A stretch of DNA of 37,943 nt from an uncultured Bacteroidales bacterium (GTDB lineage Bacteria; Bacteroidota; Bacteroidia; Bacteroidales; Paludibacteraceae). The position numbers were made by a program, and so were the translations under genes. Positions within the stretch are counted from its first letter, which is position 1; each line of letters starts with the position of its first letter. Below the pieces are notes generated by a model, which searched no databases, was not told where the DNA came from, and worked only from the letters and a program-made list of their open reading frames with translations. Location: NCBI GenBank assembly GCA_945827635.1, contig CALZOG010000010.1, positions 1 to 37,943 on the forward strand, given 5' to 3'. This document shows positions 32,677 to 37,943 of this stretch, piece by piece.

Positions 32677-33990
32677 TTACTTCGCCCGGATGAACAGTTG
32701 CACGGGTGTGCCGTTGAAGTCCCACCACTCGCGCAGTTTGTTCTCCAGGAACCGGCGATAGGGCTCTTTGACATACTGCGGCAGGTTGGCGAAGAACACG
32801 AACGTAGGTATCTGTGTGTTAGGCAGTTGCGTGCAATACTTGATCTTGATGTACTTGCCTTTGGTGGCAGGTGGCGGATAGTTCTCAATGAGCGGCAGGA
32901 AGTTCTCGTTGAGTTTGGCGGTAGGCACCTTGCGGTTCTTGTTCTCATACACGTGCAGAGCTGTCTCCATCACCTTGAAGATTCGCTGTTTGGTCACAGC
33001 CGAAGTGAAGATGATCGGGAAGTCGGTGAACGGCGCCAGCCGCTCGCGGATAGCATTCTCGTAGCCCTTGATGTCGGCGTTGGTTTTGCTCTCCACCAGA
33101 TCCCACTTGTTCACGCACACCACCAGCCCTTTCTTGTTCTTCTGCACGAGCGAGAAGATGTTCAGGTCCTGCGACTCTATGCCTCGCGTGGCATCGAGCA
33201 TCAGGATGCAGACGTCGGAGTTCTCGATAGCGCGTATCGAGCGCACCACGCTGTAGTACTCGAGGTCTTCGGTCACCTTGGCTTTCTTGCGTATGCCGGC
33301 TGTATCTACGAGGTAAAAGTCCTTGCCGAACTTGTTGTAGCGGGTATAGATGCTATCGCGCGTCGTACCGGGTATATCCGTTACGATGGTTCGTTCCTCG
33401 CCGATGAACGCGTTCAGGATACTCGACTTGCCGGCGTTCGGACGACCGACGATCGCGAAGCGCGGCAGGTCTTCAATCTCCTCGTCGCCGCTATCGGACT
33501 TGAACCGCGAACAGATCTCGTCCAGCAGGTCGCCCGTGCCCAAGCCGTTCTCGGCAGAGAGGATGAACGGCTCGCCCAGCCCGAGTTTGTAGAACTCCGG
33601 TGCGCCGTACTGGTTCTCGTACGTATCCACTTTGTTCACAGCCAGCACGGTGGGTTTGCCAGCCTGCCGTAGCAGGTGTGCCACCTCCTGGTCGAACTGC
33701 GTCACGCCTTCGTTCACATCCACCACGAGCAGCACCACATCTGCCTCGCGGATAGCCAGGTTGACCTGACGGTTGATCTCGCTCTCGAATGTATCTTCGG
33801 AGTTCACCACCCATCCGCCGGTATCTATCACGCTGAACTCGCGTCCGCACCACTCCGCTTTGCCGTACTGGCGGTCGCGGGTTGTGCCGGCGGTGTTGTT
33901 TACAATGGCACGCCGTGTGCCTGTCAGTCTGTTAAAGAGGGTCGATTTCCCTACATTGGGACGTCCCACTATAGCTAAAATATTTGCCAT
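32677..33990 (-). CDS. der: Double GTPase Der (EngA), 50S ribosome assembly
   Basis: Der has two tandem GTPase domains and a KH-like C-terminal domain and is needed for 50S subunit maturation. The 437-residue product has GRPNVGKST (residues 9-17), DTGGW and NKVD in the first domain; [19 protein letters not shown] and NKWDL in the second; and the KH-like end with [18 protein letters not shown] and FVFFANLP. The ATG at 33990 is chosen because the family begins directly at the P-loop strand; an in-frame extension upstream overlaps the previous gene's stop. It follows the TonB-domain gene by 29 bp. Confidence 0.96.
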   Translation of the reverse strand: MANILAIVGRPNVGKSTLFNRLTGTRRAIVNNTAGTTRDRQYGKAEWCGREFSVIDTGGWVVNSEDTFESEINRQVNLAIREADVVLLVVDVNEGVTQFDQEVAHLLRQAGKPTVLAVNKVDTYENQYGAPEFYKLGLGEPFILSAENGLGTGDLLDEICSRFKSDSGDEEIEDLPRFAIVGRPNAGKSSILNAFIGEERTIVTDIPGTTRDSIYTRYNKFGKDFYLVDTAGIRKKAKVTEDLEYYSVVRSIRAIENSDVCILMLDATRGIESQDLNIFSLVQKNKKGLVVCVNKWDLVESKTNADIKGYENAIRERLAPFTDFPIIFTSAVTKQRIFKVMETALHVYENKNRKVPTAKLNENFLPLIENYPPPATKGKYIKIKYCTQLPNTQIPTFVFFANLPQYVKEPYRRFLENKLREWWDFNGTPVQLFIRAK

Positions 33991-34019
33991 AGAATTTTGA
34001 TAATTTTGTATGTTGATGT

Positions 34020-34943
34020 TTAATGTAAGCTGAAGTTCACCGGCAGCAAGTACCTGCATCGTATAGGGCTACCGTCCTTCATCCCGGATTCCCAATTCGG
34101 CATCTTTCTGATGAGCCTTACGGCCTCGTCGTTAAAGAGTTTGTGTACGGGTTTGACAACAGTCACTTCGGTTACCGAGCCGTCCTTGTCCACCACGAAT
34201 GAGACAAGCACTTTGCCTTGCATACCCAGCTGTTGCGCTTTGTAGGGATACTGCACGTTCTCCGACAGGAACTTGTACAAGCCGGTCTGTGCACCAGGGA
34301 ACACGGGCAATTTGTCGGGCAAACGGTTTACGCCATCGTTGGCGGAAGTGATAGAGCCGAGCACGCGTTTCTGCTCTGCATACGACACGCCATAGGCGAA
34401 GTTTGCGAACCGTTTGTTCTCAATCAGTTCGCCTTTGGATTTGTTGTACAAACTGACGGAGTATGCGCCTGCATGCTCGTCGTAAGCAGTAATCACGCCA
34501 TAGACGTTCGCCTCGCTCGGATAAACGATATACCCCTGCAAGAACCAAACCGTATCGCCCACAGCCACCGGCTCGCGGAAGATTGGTTTGCCGTCGCGGA
34601 AAGATATGTGCTCAACCACCTGATTGTCAACGTAGCGGTACGTCTCGTTGAGTTCGCCGAAGAAGTAATGTTCCTGCAGCCCGTCATAGACGATTGTATC
34701 TTCGCTGATTTCCTTCAGGCGCAACTTGTACACCAGCATATCGCGGGAATTGTACACCTTGGCATCGATATATTCTTTCTCGTACGTCAGTTTGGCGTAC
34801 ACGCCGTATTTGTCCGGTTGTGCGATGATGTGCATGTCTTTGTTGACAAACACTTTCTTCTGCTTTGCTGCCAGCATGCCGGGCGAAACCGCGTACAAGG
34901 CGGCCGTCAGCAGCAGGAGACTGATTCCGAGTCGTTTCATCAT
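34020..34943 (-). CDS. TonB C-terminal-domain protein
   Basis: A 307-residue secreted protein with an N-terminal signal or anchor ([20 protein letters not shown]), a central beta-rich region and a TonB C-terminal domain from about residue 205 ([58 protein letters not shown]). It has no proline-rich spanning region, unlike classical TonB, so it may not energise transport. The central region has no assignment. It lies 7 bp after the ompA remnant and shares the promoter at 35176-35207. Confidence 0.82.
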   Translation of the reverse strand: MMKRLGISLLLLTAALYAVSPGMLAAKQKKVFVNKDMHIIAQPDKYGVYAKLTYEKEYIDAKVYNSRDMLVYKLRLKEISEDTIVYDGLQEHYFFGELNETYRYVDNQVVEHISFRDGKPIFREPVAVGDTVWFLQGYIVYPSEANVYGVITAYDEHAGAYSVSLYNKSKGELIENKRFANFAYGVSYAEQKRVLGSITSANDGVNRLPDKLPVFPGAQTGLYKFLSENVQYPYKAQQLGMQGKVLVSFVVDKDGSVTEVTVVKPVHKLFNDEAVRLIRKMPNWESGMKDGSPIRCRYLLPVNFSLH

Positions 34944-34950
34944 GATAGCA

Positions 34951-35108
34951 CTATTTCTTTACGAATTCCACACGTCTGTTCTTGGCACGGCCTTCTCGGC
35001 AGACTTCTCGGCACTCTTAATCAAATGATCGAAGAACTGTGCCTCAACCGGCATGATCAGCGCCAGTGCAAATATGCACACGAGCGCTCGTCTAATCGTT
35101 GTTTTCAT
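34951..35108 (-). pseudogene. Remnant of an OmpA-family gene (internal deletion, frameshift)
   Basis: The reading frame opens at ATG (35108) with a good signal peptide (KTTIRRALVCIFALALIMP, cleavage near EAQ) and a short helical linker (FFDHLIKSAEKSAEKA), then shifts out of phase and ends at a TAA (34959). In the next frame, starting at 34992, the sequence reads GRAKNRRVEFVKK followed by a stop at 34951, the characteristic end of the OmpA peptidoglycan-binding domain. The whole body of the protein is missing. The junction lies in a GCCGAGAAG direct repeat, suggesting deletion by slippage or recombination. The promoter (35176-35207) is intact and now serves the TonB-domain gene. Confidence 0.82.
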
Positions 35109-35175
35109 ATCTGTGGGGGTTAATGCAAATCGTACAGGTAGCCTATTCTTCTGCGCACAATATCGCTTTCGCCTG

Positions 35176-35207
35176 CAAAGTTACGAAAAATTATTGATAT
35201 TTGCAAA
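35176..35207 (-). promoter_or_regulatory. Promoter for the ompA remnant, TonB-domain gene and der
   Basis: On the - strand: TTTG (35204-35207), 20-bp spacer, TAACTTTG (35176-35183): an exact consensus match about 65 bp before the start of the ompA remnant. Confidence 0.78.
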
Positions 35208-35255
35208 TTTTTAGAGATTTTTTTCTCATTGCAGTCCGCTGACTGCCTACTACAG

Positions 35256-35286
35256 AAAAAAAAGAAGGATTGCCTCCCGGCAACCC
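35256..35286 (-). terminator. Intrinsic terminator of the small transcript
   Basis: On the - strand: GGGTTGCC-GGGA-GGCAATCC, an 8-bp stem (one G-U pair) with a 4-nt loop, then TTCTTTTTTTT. A classical intrinsic terminator, about 45 bp downstream of the promoter at 35330-35361. Confidence 0.85.
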
Positions 35287-35326
35287 AATCTCCATTAACC
35301 TTAAATCTAATACCATGAAAAACACG
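35256..35326 (-). ncRNA. Candidate small RNA of about 70 nt
   Basis: An exact Bacteroidota promoter (35330-35361) is followed about 40 bp later by a strong intrinsic terminator (35256-35286), with no credible gene between. The transcript would be about 70 nt: a 5' single-stranded AU-rich part and a terminal hairpin. It contains an ATG (35314-35316) whose frame runs through the terminator stem, so a leader peptide is possible but unlikely. It could belong to a known promoter-to-terminator RNA class of Bacteroidales such as Bacteroidales-1, but I cannot confirm this. The ends are estimates. Confidence 0.6.
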
Positions 35327-35329
35327 ATG

Positions 35330-35361
35330 CAAAAGTACAACAATTTACGCATATATGCAAA
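35330..35361 (-). promoter_or_regulatory. Promoter of the candidate small RNA
   Basis: On the - strand: TTTG (35358-35361), 20-bp spacer, TACTTTTG (35330-35337), an exact match to the Bacteroidota consensus. No gene on the - strand starts within 200 bp downstream. Confidence 0.75.
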
Positions 35362-35437
35362 TTATTTAGCAAAAAATATGTTTTATAGCATAAAATTCGC
35401 CATTTTTGTAATATGCATATATCATTAGAGCATATTT

Positions 35438-35516
35438 CGGGCGGTGTTTGCGCGGTGAGGTGCATTTTTTTTTGACGATCTGGCGGGCGGATTGCACGGT
35501 TAGGTACGATTTTTGT
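35438..35516. repeat. Imperfect direct repeat upstream of the metallo-hydrolase gene
   Basis: Two related segments 46 bp apart (35438-35470 and 35484-35516) share CGGGCGG, TTGC, CGGT, AGGT and a T-run in the same order with a few changes. They end 29 bp before the ATG at 35545. They may be paired regulatory sites; no clear consensus promoter was found for this gene. Confidence 0.5.
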
Positions 35517-35544
35517 AGTAATTAACGTATAAATCCTACTACCC

Positions 35545-37032
35545 ATGAAAATTCAATTCCTCGGTGCTGCGGAAGAGGTGACCGGCAGCAAACATCTCAT
35601 TACCACCAACAACGGGCACACTATCCTGCTGGATTGCGGTATGTATCAAGGTAAAGGTATGGAGACCGATGCCGCCAACCGCGATCTGGGTTTTGATCCG
35701 AAGTCGCTGGACTGCGTCGTGCTCAGCCATGCGCATATCGACCACTCGGGACTGCTGCCGTACATCTACAAACTCGGTTTTCGCGGTGATATATATTGTA
35801 CGCCCGCTACGCGCGACCTGTGCGCTATCGTGCTGGCGGATACCGCCTATATCCAGGCGCAGGATATACGCTGGTACAACAAGAAGATGGACAAACTCCA
35901 CCAGCCCAAAGCCGAACCGCTGTACGACCTGAAGCAGGTGGACGGAGTGATGAAACATTTTGTTACCGTCAGTTACGACCGGCCTATCCGCCTGTTTGAC
36001 GACACGATGCTCACCTTCACCAACTCCGGGCACATGTTAGGCTCAGCTATCTGCAACCTGGAGATAACCGAGCAGGAGGGGTTCACAGAGAAACCTACGA
36101 AGAAAGACAAATGGTACATGGAGAACATGTCCGCTTTTGCGCCCGCGCCGAAGAATGTTGTGAAGAAGCGTATAGCGTTCACCGGAGATATAGGTCGCCC
36201 CGAGAGCCATATCCTACCCTCGCCTATGCCGTTCCCGCAATGCGACTACCTGATCACCGAGTCCACCTATGGCGACCGGCTGCACGAGGGCGAGCAGGCT
36301 ACCGAGGAGGAACTGCTGGCTGTGGTGGAGAACACCTGTGTGCGCAAGAAGGGCAAACTGCTCATTCCGTCGTTCTCCGTTGGCAGAACGCAGGAGATAG
36401 TGTACGTGCTCAACAATCTGTATAACGACGGCCATCTGCCGCATATCCCCGTGTATGTCGATTCGCCGCTCGCGGTCAATGCTACCGAGATCTTCCGCCT
36501 GCATATGTCCGACCTCAACGAGGGAGTACAGGATGTGCTCCGGTTCGATAGCGACCCGTTCGGGTTCAACACGCTCAAGTATATCAAGGATATCAACGAG
36601 TCGAAGCGGCTCAACCACTCCGACGAACCGTGTATCATCATTGCTGCATCGGGAATGTTGGAGGCAGGACGCATCAAGCACCATGTGGCTAACCATATTG
36701 CCGACCCGAGCACTACTATCCTGATTGTCGGCTACTGCACGCCTACCTCACTCGGCGCACGTATTCAGGATCCTACCAAACGCTGGATCAGTATCTTCGG
36801 TATGGACCGCAAGATCAATGCCGAGATCATCAAGATCGAGGCGTTCTCCGGACACGGCGACTACCGCGAGATGACCGATTACCTGAGCCGCAGCATCGAC
36901 CCCAAGCAGGTCAAACAGACGTTTATTGTACACGGTGAGCCGCTGGCGCAGGAGGCGTTCAAGGGACATCTGCACGATGTCGGGTTCCGCAACCTGACTA
37001 TCCCGAAGAAACGCGACGCGGTAGAACTCTGA
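35545..37032 (+). CDS. Beta-CASP metallo-beta-lactamase RNA hydrolase
   Basis: A 495-residue protein of the MBL-fold, beta-CASP group, which contains CPSF73-like RNA endo- or exonucleases. The zinc motif SHAHIDHSG lies at residues 61-69, followed by GHMLGSA, FTGDIGRPES, LITESTYGDR, the beta-CASP cap with PVYVDSPLAVNATEIF, IIAASGMLEAGR and the C-terminal FSGHGDYREM and VHGE motifs. It is soluble with no signal. It probably processes or degrades RNA. The ATG at 35545 matches the family start (IQFLGAAEEVTGS). Confidence 0.93.
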   Translation: MKIQFLGAAEEVTGSKHLITTNNGHTILLDCGMYQGKGMETDAANRDLGFDPKSLDCVVLSHAHIDHSGLLPYIYKLGFRGDIYCTPATRDLCAIVLADTAYIQAQDIRWYNKKMDKLHQPKAEPLYDLKQVDGVMKHFVTVSYDRPIRLFDDTMLTFTNSGHMLGSAICNLEITEQEGFTEKPTKKDKWYMENMSAFAPAPKNVVKKRIAFTGDIGRPESHILPSPMPFPQCDYLITESTYGDRLHEGEQATEEELLAVVENTCVRKKGKLLIPSFSVGRTQEIVYVLNNLYNDGHLPHIPVYVDSPLAVNATEIFRLHMSDLNEGVQDVLRFDSDPFGFNTLKYIKDINESKRLNHSDEPCIIIAASGMLEAGRIKHHVANHIADPSTTILIVGYCTPTSLGARIQDPTKRWISIFGMDRKINAEIIKIEAFSGHGDYREMTDYLSRSIDPKQVKQTFIVHGEPLAQEAFKGHLHDVGFRNLTIPKKRDAVEL

Positions 37033-37038
37033 TCCGCT

Positions 37039-37269
37039 TTAGCGGCGCAAATCCGGGTAGATATAATCCATCAGCGCGTCGTAGTTCGACGAGAACGAGA
37101 AACTGACCTTTCAGGGTCTGCATCACGGCTTGCATCTGCTCGGCTGAGGCGCAGGGAGGCAGCTCGCGGCGCGACGGACCGGGATAGTGGTGGTGATGGT
37201 GTTGTGCTACAGCGTTCACGGCAGCACAAGAGCTGCTAAAAGGCAGAGGATAAACAGATTCTTTTTCAT
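37039..37269 (-). pseudogene. Remnant of a small secreted protein, DUF4476-like
   Basis: Three pieces in different frames on the - strand form one plausible protein: a signal peptide from ATG 37269 (KKNLFILCLLAALVL), a 1-bp shift, then AVNAVAQHHHHHYPGPSRRE and LPPCASAEQMQAVMQTLKGQ, then a second shift and FSFSSNYDALMDYIYPDLRR with a stop at 37039. The PCASAEQM and FSFSSNYDA pieces resemble the two ends of a DUF4476 domain, with the middle lost. A -7 element TACCTTTG (37300-37307) is retained, but its -33 partner is 3 bp too close. The assignment to DUF4476 is tentative; the decay is clear. Confidence 0.65.
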
Positions 37270-37360
37270 TGATTCAGCTGACGATTTGGTTTTGCCTGCC
37301 AAAGGTACTTTTTTTTGAATTTTGCAAATTATTTTGTTGAAAATCCAAAAAAATCTATCA

Positions 37361-37456
37361 TTTTTTGGAATATAATCCGAAAATTCAGCCTATTTTTTGG
37401 AATATAATCCGAAAAGTTAGCCTATTTTTTGGAATACAATCTGAAAAGTTAGCCTG
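37361..37456. repeat. 32-bp tandem repeat, three copies
   Basis: Copies start at 37361, 37393 and 37425, with a decayed fourth at 37457. Each reads TTTTTTGGAATAYAATCYG, then AAAA and a TTCAGCCTA or GTTAGCCTA end. The core GGAATATAATCC is nearly palindromic. There are no spacers, so this is not a CRISPR array. Confidence 0.92.
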
Positions 37457-37927
37457 TTTTGCGGATAAAAGTGTCAGCCGAAAAGCAAATAAGTCTCGGG
37501 TTAACTCGCTTTCTATTTGCTTTTGCCTTGCTCTTGCCTTCCTCTCATATTCGTCTCGGGTTATGCAGAAGTGTCGGATTGTGTTCACAAATTGAGCAAA
37601 TTAATCAAAGAATTTCTTTTAGTCAACCATACAGCGAAGCAGATCGTGCCCTTTAGGGCTAAGAATTATCGACAATTATCAACCATTTGCGTGAGGCTAT
37701 TTAACAATTATCAACGATTGAATACGCCCATGTCCACTAAAAAGAAACTGACAATACAGACATCGGGTGTATCATAGACAATACACGCACCTTAATCGGA
37801 CTTTCATCCTACTCTCGTCCTTACGATTTCCCATTTTGGCGCATATTGCGACAAGATTTCCCACCCGGATTAGCCTCTATGCAGATCGCATTCATGCGAC
37901 ATAAAATTACAACTTTGAAATTCGTTG

Positions 37928-37935
37928 CAAAGATA
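37928..37935 (-). promoter_or_regulatory. -7 element at the right edge
   Basis: TATCTTTG on the - strand; the matching -33 position lies outside the window. If real, it would transcribe leftwards into the non-coding region, with the 24-codon frame at 37821-37895 starting about 26 nt into the RNA. Confidence 0.4.
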
Positions 37936-37943
37936 ATAAAAAT

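Larger units (their letters stand above)
37270..37943. other. Repeat-bearing, apparently non-coding region
   Basis: This 674-bp stretch has no convincing gene. Short frames exist (for example 37385-37588 on the - strand, 67 codons, rich in Arg/Lys/Glu; and 37821-37895 on the - strand, 24 codons), but their 3' parts run through the 32-bp repeats or lack family signals. It contains the tandem repeat at 37361-37456, a duplicated CTCGGGTTA (near 37494 and 37554), a GCCC-TTTA-GGGC hairpin near 37648-37660, a repeated CAATTATCAAC (37673 and 37705, 32 bp apart), a GTGTAT/ATACAC hairpin near 37767-37788, and a - strand -7 element at the right edge. Confidence 0.6.

Noticed and set aside
35120..35332. 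70-codon frame on the - strand over the small-RNA region
   Set aside because: It runs through the terminator stem and its T-run and the promoter at 35176-35207; no signal of a real protein.
37361..37456. Possible CRISPR array because of the 32-bp unit
   Set aside because: The units are contiguous with no spacers, and there are no cas genes in the window.
37385..37588. 67-codon frame on the - strand rich in charged residues
   Set aside because: Its last third is the translated 32-bp tandem repeat, it has no start signal and no recognisable domain; kept only as a mention in the region entry.
37671..37716. Possible origin or DnaA boxes (TTATCAAC repeats)
   Set aside because: They differ from TTATCCACA at two positions, are only two in number, and no dnaA or dnaN is nearby.

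Overview
The window is chromosomal DNA from a member of the Bacteroidota, most likely the order Bacteroidales and probably an uncultured or gut/rumen-type lineage. The evidence is a Bacteroidota-type omega subunit, a PUR-family (DUF3276) protein, a DUF3256 protein, an Lnb/DUF4105 protein, the type IX secretion components PorU and PorV, a BspA-type leucine-rich-repeat protein, and several promoters that fit the phylum's unusual consensus (TTTG, about 20 bp, TAnnTTTG). Genus cannot be fixed from the sequence. There are no rRNA or tRNA genes, no CRISPR array, and no intact insertion sequence or prophage.

Layout. (1) 1-3864, + strand: era, bamD, rpoZ, coaBC, with odd-length tandem repeats between and inside genes; a DUF3276 gene converges on and overlaps the end of coaBC. 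(2) 4455-15250, + strand: nusB-yajC-ybbR-DegT aminotransferase-rpoN, then a tightly coupled envelope group (PAP2-like protein, Lnb lipoprotein acyltransferase-like protein, a phosphatase-fold protein that has lost its metal site), yggS and a secreted LRR protein. (3) 21972-15262, - strand: small membrane-anchored protein, acyl-CoA ligase, coaX, outer-membrane barrel protein, TPR protein, lptC, then an intrinsic terminator and a CYTH protein. (4) 32445-22088, - strand: a roughly 10 kb run with its own promoter: degenerate FAH-fold protein, porU, porV, ispF, DUF3256, aroK, sufE, WYL regulator, lipoprotein metallopeptidase, ending in a strong terminator. (5) 35207-32677, - strand: remnant of an ompA gene, TonB-domain protein, der. 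(6) 35109-35544: promoter-plus-terminator unit that looks like a small RNA of about 70 nt, and a duplicated motif ahead of a + strand beta-CASP metallo-hydrolase. (7) 37033-37943: a second decayed secreted-protein gene and about 670 bp of repeat-bearing, apparently non-coding DNA.

How the genes work together: most are housekeeping or envelope genes. BamD, YajC, LptC, Lnb, the barrel protein and PorU/PorV all build or export through the outer membrane; CoaBC and CoaX make coenzyme A, which the acyl-CoA ligase uses; Era, Der, NusB, omega and RpoN serve ribosome assembly and transcription; IspF, AroK and SufE serve isoprenoid, aromatic and Fe-S synthesis.

The most unusual property is a set of short tandem repeats with unit lengths of 7, 11, 23 and 25 bp. 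They sit at gene junctions, often beginning exactly at the upstream stop codon. The units usually carry a stop codon on the coding strand, and none of these unit lengths is a multiple of three, so the stop rotates through all frames. Related 7-bp units also sit inside era and coaBC in the stop-free orientation, where they encode extra loop residues. Other points of note are a nested hairpin ahead of coaBC, twin palindromes between porU and porV, two putative pseudoenzymes, and two secreted-protein genes decayed by internal loss. All family assignments are from reading the sequence; no database search was run.
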